Assembly: GCF_016888125.1 (NCBI RefSeq)
Contig: NZ_JACSWA010000337.1
Coordinates: forward strand, 1-45,058
Reading direction: 5' to 3'
DNA: 45,058 nt
Source of the DNA: Spirulina sp. CCY15215
Lineage (GTDB): Bacteria; Cyanobacteriota; Cyanobacteriia; Cyanobacteriales; Spirulinaceae
Numbering within the stretch: position 1 is the stretch's first letter; every line of letters starts with the position of its first letter. Of this stretch, positions 28,093 to 35,799 are shown piece after piece. Both the position numbers and the translations under genes were made by a program. The notes beneath the pieces were generated by a model. The model had not been told where the DNA came from, made no database searches, and worked only from the letters and a program-made list of their open reading frames with translations.

Positions 28093-29058
28093 TTAAATTA
28101 AAAAACATTCAGTCACACTGACTTCTCCTAATACTATTTTGATACTAAAGCGCTCCCCCAGTTCGCCACTGAAGTGAAATTCCAACCCTTCACTACTTCG
28201 AGCCTCGGCCTGCATGATCGATCGCCCCTTCTCATCCAGTAAAAAAAGCTGCAAATCTTCGGGTAAATGAGGCTGGGTGCCAATGGAAGCAACTTCAATA
28301 GAAATATCCCATTCCCGATCCGGATAGGGTTGTTGAAAGCCCACAAACAAAGCAATTCTCTCATCGGCTCGCTCTAAATCGAATAATTTTCCTCGCTTAA
28401 TCCCATTTTTATTCACAGGCGTATTTTGGTGGGATAAAGAGCCGCGTCGAAAATTAGTCGCGAGAGTTGGGGGAGAACCAAGTATGCTTTCAATGGTTTC
28501 CCATCCCGCATCGATCGCCTCCTCAAGCCAACGACTCAAACAAACGATCGTCGCGTCTCGAAGAGGGGGAATTTCTACAGGAAGGGGCTGTAAATAGTCC
28601 CAGAGAAGTTCGAGAGGGGGAAAAGAGGCGAGGGGAAAATCTTCGCGATCGCCCTCCAACTTAGCCGTAAAGCCCAGCAATTTCGCCTCGCTAAGTTCTG
28701 GGTTAAATTGGACGGGAATGTATCCCAAACGGTCTTCTCGCACCTCAAAAGGAATCCTACAAGTGGAAGCGTCGGGTAAGACGGGACGACATTCAATTTT
28801 GCCATAACCGGCGATGGTCAAGTCAGCCGTATCGCTTAAGGTTTGTAGGCTAATGTCCCAACTGTCGCTTGTTTCAAAGTTAGTTTCCATGTCCAAAGCC
28901 CTTAAATAGGCACGAACGGCACAGACCGCAAGGGTATTAAGATAAACTTGTTTGGCTTTGATGGGGTTGCGGTGCTTTTGCCAAAATTTTCGCGCTTGCT
29001 GGTGGTCGAGGGGCGCTAAAGGAATAATCAAAGCAGAGGAATTAGTTTGAACGGTCAT
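28093..29058 (-). CDS. DUF1822 family protein
   Basis: 321 aa, soluble. Conserved family features are an N-terminal helix ending in QVYLNTLAVCAVRAYLRALD, a central segment CRPVLPDASTCRIPFEVRED followed by GYIPVQF, and a late beta-rich half. The family is nearly confined to cyanobacteria and I recall it beside sigma-70-like and CHAT-CHASE2 genes; biochemical function unknown. It starts 19 nt after the sigma-like gene. Confidence 0.88.
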   Translation of the reverse strand: MTVQTNSSALIIPLAPLDHQQARKFWQKHRNPIKAKQVYLNTLAVCAVRAYLRALDMETNFETSDSWDISLQTLSDTADLTIAGYGKIECRPVLPDASTCRIPFEVREDRLGYIPVQFNPELSEAKLLGFTAKLEGDREDFPLASFPPLELLWDYLQPLPVEIPPLRDATIVCLSRWLEEAIDAGWETIESILGSPPTLATNFRRGSLSHQNTPVNKNGIKRGKLFDLERADERIALFVGFQQPYPDREWDISIEVASIGTQPHLPEDLQLFLLDEKGRSIMQAEARSSEGLEFHFSGELGERFSIKIVLGEVSVTECFLI

Positions 29059-29077
29059 GACTCTTGCTGGGGGTGAA

Positions 29078-29728
29078 CTAATGAGAGAGATAAGCGTGAA
29101 AATAAGGTTTGAATCTTGTGAGATTGCGCTGATAGAAACAGCTTAGAGTGGGAATTTTAACCCCCAATTCTGTCGATATTTCTTGCCAAGACCAGCCTTC
29201 AATGGTTTTGAGGGCGATACATTGGAAGGTTGCGTGGGGATTGTTGCTGACATGGGCGGTTTGGAAGATGCGATCGGGGTCTTCCTCGATGTATTCTCGC
29301 AGTTCATCTTCTTCGCAAGGAACAGAATAATCTTGGAAGGAAGGGTTCGCATCTAAATCTTCAAGGGTCATTCTCTTTACATTTTGCCAAGATAATTGTT
29401 TGCCTTTACCCAGTCGCGTCACTTCCCCGATCGCCTCGGGAAATCGCCGTCGGAGGAGAAAATTCACCCATTGTAGGACTTCGCCTTTTTCGGGCTTATA
29501 GGTGTCAATTTTGCGAAAGAGATAACAAAATAAATGCTGCTTGGCGATCGCATAAATTTCCGAGTACAGCCCCTGTAAATGAGGAGGGACGGGAGGATAA
29601 CAGAGTTTTTGGGAATTTTGTAGGCTTCTGAGCAAGCGATCGACTGCCTTTTTGCGCTGGAAACTTCCTTGAGGATGTTTTTGAGCTTCGAGAGCCAGTT
29701 TTCGCAAGCGATCGTCAATTTCGGACAT
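29078..29728 (-). CDS. Sigma-70 family-like protein
   Basis: 216 aa from the ATG at 29728 (the open frame extends to a non-ATG codon at 29770). The middle has a region-2-like helical part (KIDTYKPEKGEVLQWVNFLL). The C-terminus has a region-4-like helix-turn-helix (IALKTIEGWSWQEISTELGV followed by KIPTLSCFYQRNL). Similarity to bona fide sigma factors is weak, so it may be a degenerate or specialised factor. It heads the operon sigma-like, DUF1822, CHAT-CHASE2, DUF928, so it probably controls that locus or its partners. Confidence 0.75.
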   Translation of the reverse strand: MSEIDDRLRKLALEAQKHPQGSFQRKKAVDRLLRSLQNSQKLCYPPVPPHLQGLYSEIYAIAKQHLFCYLFRKIDTYKPEKGEVLQWVNFLLRRRFPEAIGEVTRLGKGKQLSWQNVKRMTLEDLDANPSFQDYSVPCEEDELREYIEEDPDRIFQTAHVSNNPHATFQCIALKTIEGWSWQEISTELGVKIPTLSCFYQRNLTRFKPYFHAYLSH

Positions 29729-29808
29729 AGTTCCCCAAAAAAAAGGATGCTGATTGGCGAGAAAGGTCAATAGCGACCTCTATTTTCTTCTCGGTAAAAA
29801 TGGGGTGG

Positions 29809-29838
29809 TTTTATGCAGCAGGATAAATTTGTTGCAAT
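29809..29838 (-). promoter_or_regulatory. Candidate promoter of the sigma/DUF1822/CHAT operon
   Basis: On the minus strand TTGCAA (29839-29834) and CATAAA (29816-29811) are about 17 bp apart; the -10 is preceded by TG as in extended -10 promoters (CTGCATAAAA, 29818-29809). It ends 80 nt before the ATG at 29728. Confidence 0.4.
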
Positions 29839-29858
29839 TGGTAACAAACTGCATAAAA
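29832..29858 (+). promoter_or_regulatory. Candidate promoter of the 65-aa gene
   Basis: TTGCAA at 29832-29837 is followed by CTGCATAAAA at 29849-29858, the same decamer as in the opposite promoter. The decamer ends 55 bp before the ATG at 29914. The two promoter candidates overlap back to back, forming a nested inverted repeat. Confidence 0.35.
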
Positions 29859-29913
29859 TAATTAAAATCTGCCAGAGAAAAATGTAAGAACTTAAAATTC
29901 GGGGTAATTGAAG

Positions 29914-30111
29914 ATGATTTCTATTCGTCAAATTGTGGGAGAGGCGATCGCCCAAGGGTATCTCACTCGGGATGCCGAAGGACAACTGCGGGATTTATTA
30001 CATGGAAACCGATGCGATCGCGCTGAGTTACAGGCTTTTTTCCAGTTGCAACAAGCGGCGATGGAGGGACGGGTGAAACAACAATCTCGCGAGGAATTGG
30101 TAGTTTGTTAA
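29914..30111 (+). CDS. Small conserved-looking 65-aa protein
   Basis: 65 aa from the ATG at 29914. Soluble, helical and charged: ISIRQIVGEAIAQGYLTRDA, then LHGNRCDRAELQAFFQLQQA. No membrane helix or known motif. It is divergent from the sigma-like gene, with which it shares a palindromic 185-bp intergenic region. I do not know its function; a small regulator or anti-sigma-like role would be guesswork. Confidence 0.65.
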   Translation: MISIRQIVGEAIAQGYLTRDAEGQLRDLLHGNRCDRAELQAFFQLQQAAMEGRVKQQSREELVVC

Positions 30112-30517
30112 GTTGTGTAACAAACTTTTGCTATTTGCATAATGCGATCGCAAGTTTCCAGAGACATCATTAGTAGGAGGAGATTATTCTGCCTGCGTCT
30201 TAAATCTTTAGGAGAGGAAAAATGACAATGTTTAAGTTTTAAAAACCGTTAGTTGATGATTATTCTATTTCTAAATTTAGCTAAAATTGGCGACATTTTA
30301 GCGCTAGAGTTTTTTGTCTTTTTTTAGGTGAAGAAATTGTGATGAAAGCGATTAAAATCTGGAGAAAGTTAAAGATTCGGTAAAGTTGTTTATTTGAGAG
30401 AGAACTTGTTGTACAACAAGTAAAGACATCCGAGAAACAACTGGAATTGACTCCGTAATTTTGCGGAGAATTGGCTTGTAGAAAAATTTCTCATTCATGT
30501 TTATCTACCAAGGAATT
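30112..30517. other. 406-bp gap upstream of the PEP-CTERM gene
   Basis: AT-rich non-coding stretch. It holds the 18-bp palindrome at 30404-30421, a small imperfect hairpin CTCCG/CGGAG at about 30450-30467, and a six-codon ATG ORF with a good ribosome-binding site at 30222-30242, probably chance. No long ORF is seen. Confidence 0.6.
30404..30421. promoter_or_regulatory. 18-bp perfect palindrome, candidate operator
   Basis: ACTTGTTGTACAACAAGT is perfectly self-complementary and lies 96 bp upstream of the PEP-CTERM gene start. Length and symmetry suit a dimeric repressor of the GntR or TetR kind; the regulator is not identified. Confidence 0.5.
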
Positions 30518-31960
30518 ATGAAAACTATTCAAAAACTTACAGGAGTTTGTACGGCGGCTATTTTAGGGGCGATCGCGATCGCCTCTCCTAGTGCAGCATC
30601 GAGTTTCCACAACGGCTGGTACTACACCATTGATGCCAGCCACGACAGTATCGCCGGTGATGGAAATGGAGGTACTGACGTAGGTGGAACGATTTACGAA
30701 ATGTACGGTATGGCCATTCGAGAAAACGAAGAAACTGGAGAAATTTGGGTGGGTTTAAATGCCAATTTACCCACCACCGGACGAGCTGTTCCAACCATGT
30801 TAAATGGATACCCAGTTCCCGACGGAAATATCGGTTGGGGGGATATGTTTTTTGATTTTTCTGGACTTGGAACATTTCAAGAAGCACTCAACACAAATCA
30901 AATGCTAGGGGTTCGTTTTTCTCCGAATAATGATTCTGGAGTGGATGTCGGGGTCTATCGCAATGTATCGGGAATGAGTGTTGCTGGAGACAATGCAGGT
31001 TATCGGAATTTATATTCTCATAATAACTTTGTAGTCGATAATGGCACGGGATTGGAGTCGTGGATGGGAGATTTAGCGTGGGATGATTCCTATTATGGGG
31101 AACATAAGACATTGCAACCCACCACGAATCGAATGTCCAATGTAATCCAATCTGGGGAAAAGATTGGTGACGTAACAATGCGCGACCAAACGGAACTGGA
31201 AGCGCAAGGATTCGATCCCGCGTTTTTCTTTGAACAAGGAGCCAATATTTTCGGGTTTAGTTTCCAAAAACCTGCACAGATGGTGGGTAACTTTTTTGCC
31301 ACAATTATTGAAGAGTGTATCAATGACGGGATGACTCTTTTGGGGAATTTCCCAGCACCCAATCCCAATCCCGATCCCAATCCCGATCCCAATCCCAATC
31401 CCGATCCCAATCCCAATCCCGATCCCAATCCCAATCCAAATCCAAATCCTGATGATGGTTGCGCCGTGACCTTGGGTCAATTAAAAGCTCTTGCACCGGA
31501 TGTAGTCGATGGAGAATGGAAAATTTTTTACGACACACTCTCTCACCAGTGGTACGATCCTCCTGCTTATAGCGGATACACTTTTCAAACTACTGGTGGT
31601 TCACTATTTACCCAAATTAGAGATTTTCCTTGTGGAATTTCTACAGATGATAAATTCTCGGTTTATGTTGGGAACAAAAAAGTTGGCAAGTTTGGGTCTG
31701 GTGAGAGTTTAGATTTTGAAGCTCTGTTTGGTATGGGTATCTCAGAGTTTAAAATTGTTTTTCCTTGGGAAGATCTTCTTGAACAAGACTCTCCATTTGC
31801 ATTACAACTTGCTTTTGAAGATGAAATTAGCGGTTTTCAAATGCGTCCGATGACAGATGAAGAGTTTCATAAATTAGTTCCAGAGCCTAATGTCACTTTA
31901 GCATTATTTGCTGTAGGAACATTGGGCTTGATCATTAAGAAACGTAATGTGAAAAAGTAG
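30518..31960 (+). CDS. PEP-CTERM sorted surface protein with Pro-rich spacer
   Basis: 480 aa from the ATG at 30518, supported by AAGGA 7 nt upstream; an upstream ATG at 30497 is less likely. A signal peptide (AAILGAIAIASPSAASSF) is followed by a domain at about 30-265 (HNGWYYTIDASHDSIAGDGN; YGMAIRENEETGEIWVGLNA), resembling what NCBI calls an XDD3 exosortase-dependent protein (recalled, not searched). Residues about 280-310 are NPDPNP repeats. A second domain of about 150 residues follows. The end is LVPEP, a hydrophobic helix and KKRNVKK, the PEP-CTERM signal for exosortase/archaeosortase-like sorting. It converges on tpsA. Confidence 0.88.
   Translation: MKTIQKLTGVCTAAILGAIAIASPSAASSFHNGWYYTIDASHDSIAGDGNGGTDVGGTIYEMYGMAIRENEETGEIWVGLNANLPTTGRAVPTMLNGYPVPDGNIGWGDMFFDFSGLGTFQEALNTNQMLGVRFSPNNDSGVDVGVYRNVSGMSVAGDNAGYRNLYSHNNFVVDNGTGLESWMGDLAWDDSYYGEHKTLQPTTNRMSNVIQSGEKIGDVTMRDQTELEAQGFDPAFFFEQGANIFGFSFQKPAQMVGNFFATIIEECINDGMTLLGNFPAPNPNPDPNPDPNPNPDPNPNPDPNPNPNPNPDDGCAVTLGQLKALAPDVVDGEWKIFYDTLSHQWYDPPAYSGYTFQTTGGSLFTQIRDFPCGISTDDKFSVYVGNKKVGKFGSGESLDFEALFGMGISEFKIVFPWEDLLEQDSPFALQLAFEDEISGFQMRPMTDEEFHKLVPEPNVTLALFAVGTLGLIIKKRNVKK
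31357..31448 (+). repeat. In-frame CCCAATCC/CCCGATCC minisatellite
   Basis: Six-base CCCAAT/CCCGAT units encode alternating Asn-Pro and Asp-Pro. Copy number is likely to vary by slippage; it forms a rigid spacer between the two domains of the PEP-CTERM protein. Confidence 0.85.
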
Positions 31961-32051
31961 TTCAGGTGTTGAGGAGAGTGCAAGTATTGCAACCCTACTG
32001 AGAGGATTTCGAGAGAACAAGTTTTTGATGATTTTTTTCATTGATTACTGC

Positions 32052-32079
32052 AAGGGCGTATTTGCATACGCCCTTTTTC
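32052..32079. terminator. Bidirectional rho-independent terminator
   Basis: AAGGGCGTAT (32052-32061) pairs perfectly with ATACGCCCTT (32066-32075) over TTGC and is followed by TTT. It lies between the convergent PEP-CTERM and tpsA genes. Confidence 0.8.
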
Positions 32080-32105
32080 TAAGTATACCTCTCCGGGAAA
32101 CCTGA

Positions 32106-35100
32106 TTATAAAGGATAGCACGTTGTACGTTCATGAGAATTTTGAGAACGTTCTGAAATCAAAATAACTTCACCATTGGCCAATTTTATCCATCCTTGTG
32201 CTTCATTAATTTCGGTCAGAGGCTCATTGAATGAAGTTGGGTCATCATCGATTTTTTCCAACTCTATCCACCCCAAATGTAAGCTACGAGAATCTAAAAT
32301 ATTATCTGGAGTTGTCGGAATACCACCACGTCCCGTTTCGTAAAATTCCCCTCGTGCTGTACTATTAGTTCCGTGTCGAGTTTGACAGCGATCGCCGATT
32401 GGCTGTTCGGCTAAACCTTCAGGTAAGTCTACATCGGGTTGGAAATTATCGACAATTAAAGTTGTCGTACCATCAATTCCGAAGCTAGAACTTGCACTTA
32501 AATCACTTTCAGAAGTGCGGACTAAACGCCCCGGATTGCTAAAGCCAAAAACGCCTTGCGCTTGAACAAAAATATTACCACCTTTTCCTTCAATAGCAGT
32601 TGCAGCAATATCGCTATTTTCTGATAATACAGCTAGAACGAAACCGCCAGCAGTAATAGAAATATTTCCCCCATTTCCCGTTCCTAAAGCCTCCGTGAGA
32701 ATATTGCTGTTATAGCGGAGCCAAACATCATTGGCAACCTGAAGATTAATATTTCCTCCTTCTCCCGATACCGTTCTTGCAAGCAAATTACCGCGATCGA
32801 AAAGCAAAATAGATCGAGCCGAAATCTCTAAATTTCCTGCACTTCCCGTTCCCGTTCCGCTTACAGTCACTTCTCCACCATTTTGCACGGTAAAATCTCC
32901 CGTATTCAGACTAATTCCTCGAGCATTTCCAGAGCCAAAACTTTCAAAAAATAAGCCACTCCCATCTCCAACAATATCAATCGATTCAGCAGCATTCACA
33001 TTCAACAATCCACCTTGTCCCGATCCCGAAGTTGTTGCAGAAATTTGACCGCCATTGTCTACAGTTAAACGCTGAGTATTAATATTTAATTGTCCTGCGT
33101 TTCCTGACTCAGATGTATTAAAAAAGAGGCGACTGCGATAGCGTCCATTCCCTGACATTCCACTAATTGTAATATCAGATGCACTCACATTAAAAGTTCC
33201 AGCATTACCCGTTCCAATGCTTTGAGCAGAAATATTTCCCCCATCTCGAATAATCAATTTTTGAGTAGATAAGTTAAAATTTCCGGCATTTCCTTGTCCA
33301 GCAGTTTCATATAATAAACTACTGGGTGCATTTGAACCAGATCCCATGACTTCAACAGAGTTACTTGCATTAATATTCATATTTCCAGCTTTACCACTTC
33401 CATAGGCTGTTCCAGATACAATTCCACCATCTAAAATTGATAATTTTTTGGTATCAATATTGAGTTCTCCTGCATCTCCACTCTGAAATCCTCCAAAAAT
33501 AAATGCTGACGGTAAACCCCTTGATTCTGTACCAATTAAATGGACTGACTCTGAAACACTAATTGTTATACGTCCACCTTGTCCTTCACTATCACTGGAT
33601 GTATTAAAATATGACCCATTCTTCAAAGTTAAACGATCTGCATTGACAGAAATTTCTCCAGCATTCCCCAATGGTTGTGTGGGAGAATCAATATCTCGAT
33701 AAGTATTCGCAAATACAAAACCATAATCTAAATTAATGTCTGAAGCATTAAGTTTAATATTACCTGCGTTCCCGACTCCAATAGTATTGGCATAGAATCC
33801 TGATTGCTGCTCTTGTCCGAAAGTATTTTGAATTGCAATTGTTTCTGCATTTGCTACAATGTTACCTGCATTACCAAAACCCAAATTTAGTGTCGAAATT
33901 TTTGCCCCATTTTGCAAATTTAATAGAGAAGATGTATTCAGTCGTATTGTTCCTCCTTGTCCATTATTGGCTGATGTATAGCTGCGACTAAAAACACTAT
34001 GATTTAAAGATAGAGAATTTTGATTCATAATTGTAATATTACCTCCGAACAAACCATCAGCACGAATTTCACCCCCTTGAACAATACTTTCTTGAGCAAG
34101 AATAGAAATATTACCACCATTGCCTTGAAAATTTTTATTTCCTAATAAATCATAAGCAGAAGTAGTGATTTCTTGATGAGAAATTGATTGACGTGAATCA
34201 ATAAGTATTGTCCCGCCACCTTTAAAATCTTCTGTATCAATTTTACCATTAATTGTAATTGAACCGGGTAAAGAATTGGCGAAATATTGATTGGTTAAAA
34301 AAACATTTCCTCCAGTACGAGAACCGGGAGGAGGTTGAAGTAGAGTTTCAATATTTCCTGATGTAATATCTGCACGATCTAAAGTTGAAAAATTAGGAGT
34401 AGGAGTAATCGAACCAAAAATTTGATTTGCCCCTGAAAAACCAGAAATTTTATTCCAATCAACACCTGCACGAATATCTAAAGTATAGTATTTATTTCCT
34501 TCAACAGTTACTGTATTTCCTTCTGTGGAAGTAAAGGTAGCAAGACTGCTCAAAAAATTATTAGGGTTAGTAGGATAGATACTATTAGTTGCATCAATAT
34601 CATCTATTTCTACATCACCAATTGTAACACTGCCACCAGCAAGAATATGTAGTGATGCTCCCGTATAGTCACCAAAAGTTACATTTCCAACAGCTAAAAC
34701 AATCGGATCGTTAGGACTATACAAATCCCCTAAACTCCCATCCAATTGTTCGATGCGAAAATTGCCCCCACTCCAATAATGTGCGTCCCCTCCCACAGGA
34801 TTTGCACTGCGAAACGTCATATTTCCCCCAGAAAATAAGCCGCTATCGGCGTGATTTAATGCAAATATATCTACTGCCCGATCGCCTTGCACCAAAAAAT
34901 TCCCCCCCGCAGCCGCAATAAAAGGACTCACATCACTATCGCGAATTTTTAATGTATCCAAAGCACGTAGAGTTAAATTCCCTCCCGCTTGTAACTGTCC
35001 CTGTAAATCCAGATTTCCCCCTGCTAGGAGTAAATCTCCCCCCGTTTCGAGGATACCCCGATTGGTAATTTGTCCCGCATTACTCCCATATTGCAATCCC

Positions 35101-35603
35101 GGTGTAATATTCACCGTCAACAAAGGAGAAGGAGATCCAGGGGCGATCGCGCTATATTCCAACCCATTGCCAAAAACAAAACTATCTGCTGTCGTCCCCA
35201 CAAACGACCCCCGAATATCGAGCCGAGCATTGGGACCAAAGAGAATACCATGAGGATTGAGCAAGAATAGATTGGCATTCCCATTCACCCCTAAAGTCCC
35301 CAAAATCTGCGAAGGATTCCCCCCCGTGACGCGACTGAAGATATTCAAAATATCCGCAGGATTGGCAAAATACGCCCCTTGTCCATTATTGACGTTAAAC
35401 TCTAGGAAACTGTGAAACAAATTGCTTCCCCGTATCGCACCCCCTTCAATTAAATCCACCCATTGACCGTTTAAATCCACATTGGGATTCAATTGGGAAC
35501 TTTCCCCCCCTAAAGTCCCATCTGGGACGATCTGAGCTTGTGCCGTACTTCCTGCCAACGCGATCGCGATCGCCAATGCTGCACCCCATCGAGTCATGTT
35601 CAT
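32106..35603 (-). CDS. Filamentous haemagglutinin-type two-partner secreted exoprotein (TpsA)
   Basis: 1165 aa. A signal peptide (ALAIAIALAGSTAQAQIVPD) is followed by the TPS secretion domain (about 25-150; NLFHSFLEFNVNNGQGAYFA, NANLFLLNPHGILFGPNARL). Gly/Asn-rich beta-helix repeats run to about 1050 (GSGNAGNFN-type units, roughly every 55 residues). The only two cysteines are near the end (C1073 and C1162), flanking a GRGGIP motif. The exporter is probably the TpsB at 20273. The ATG at 35597 has a better-spaced AGGAG than the one at 35603. Role as adhesin is inferred from family. Confidence 0.93.
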   Translation of the reverse strand: MNMTRWGAALAIAIALAGSTAQAQIVPDGTLGGESSQLNPNVDLNGQWVDLIEGGAIRGSNLFHSFLEFNVNNGQGAYFANPADILNIFSRVTGGNPSQILGTLGVNGNANLFLLNPHGILFGPNARLDIRGSFVGTTADSFVFGNGLEYSAIAPGSPSPLLTVNITPGLQYGSNAGQITNRGILETGGDLLLAGGNLDLQGQLQAGGNLTLRALDTLKIRDSDVSPFIAAAGGNFLVQGDRAVDIFALNHADSGLFSGGNMTFRSANPVGGDAHYWSGGNFRIEQLDGSLGDLYSPNDPIVLAVGNVTFGDYTGASLHILAGGSVTIGDVEIDDIDATNSIYPTNPNNFLSSLATFTSTEGNTVTVEGNKYYTLDIRAGVDWNKISGFSGANQIFGSITPTPNFSTLDRADITSGNIETLLQPPPGSRTGGNVFLTNQYFANSLPGSITINGKIDTEDFKGGGTILIDSRQSISHQEITTSAYDLLGNKNFQGNGGNISILAQESIVQGGEIRADGLFGGNITIMNQNSLSLNHSVFSRSYTSANNGQGGTIRLNTSSLLNLQNGAKISTLNLGFGNAGNIVANAETIAIQNTFGQEQQSGFYANTIGVGNAGNIKLNASDINLDYGFVFANTYRDIDSPTQPLGNAGEISVNADRLTLKNGSYFNTSSDSEGQGGRITISVSESVHLIGTESRGLPSAFIFGGFQSGDAGELNIDTKKLSILDGGIVSGTAYGSGKAGNMNINASNSVEVMGSGSNAPSSLLYETAGQGNAGNFNLSTQKLIIRDGGNISAQSIGTGNAGTFNVSASDITISGMSGNGRYRSRLFFNTSESGNAGQLNINTQRLTVDNGGQISATTSGSGQGGLLNVNAAESIDIVGDGSGLFFESFGSGNARGISLNTGDFTVQNGGEVTVSGTGTGSAGNLEISARSILLFDRGNLLARTVSGEGGNINLQVANDVWLRYNSNILTEALGTGNGGNISITAGGFVLAVLSENSDIAATAIEGKGGNIFVQAQGVFGFSNPGRLVRTSESDLSASSSFGIDGTTTLIVDNFQPDVDLPEGLAEQPIGDRCQTRHGTNSTARGEFYETGRGGIPTTPDNILDSRSLHLGWIELEKIDDDPTSFNEPLTEINEAQGWIKLANGEVILISERSQNSHERTTCYPL

Positions 35604-35652
35604 CTCTCCTGAAAATAGAGTCCCTAATTCTTTCTCTGGTGTGCATTGCGTC

Positions 35653-35685
35653 TTTTATGCAGTATCCAGAAGATTGATACAAAAC
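35653..35685 (-). promoter_or_regulatory. Candidate promoter of tpsA
   Basis: On the minus strand TTGTAT is followed 17 bp later by CATAAA, within the same CTGCATAAAA decamer (35662-35653) seen upstream of the sigma-like operon. It ends 49 nt before the tpsA start. Confidence 0.4.
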
Positions 35686-35799
35686 TTTATAATTATTTCG
35701 CATCAATGCTAAATTTCTAACAATCGCTAAAATGAATAGAGATTACCCGAATATTTACTGCATCTACAATTTTCTCTGTTGTCGATCAAAAGAAACTTT

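Noticed and set aside
30222-30242. Six-codon ORF with a good ribosome-binding site upstream of the PEP-CTERM gene, a possible leader peptide
   Set aside because: It is too short, has no run of regulatory codons and no attenuator hairpin after it; most likely chance.
31073-31538. Long antisense frames with Gly-Ile or Asp-Trp repeats opposite the PEP-CTERM gene
   Set aside because: They are the mirror of the CCCAAT/CCCGAT minisatellite in other frames and have no start signals.
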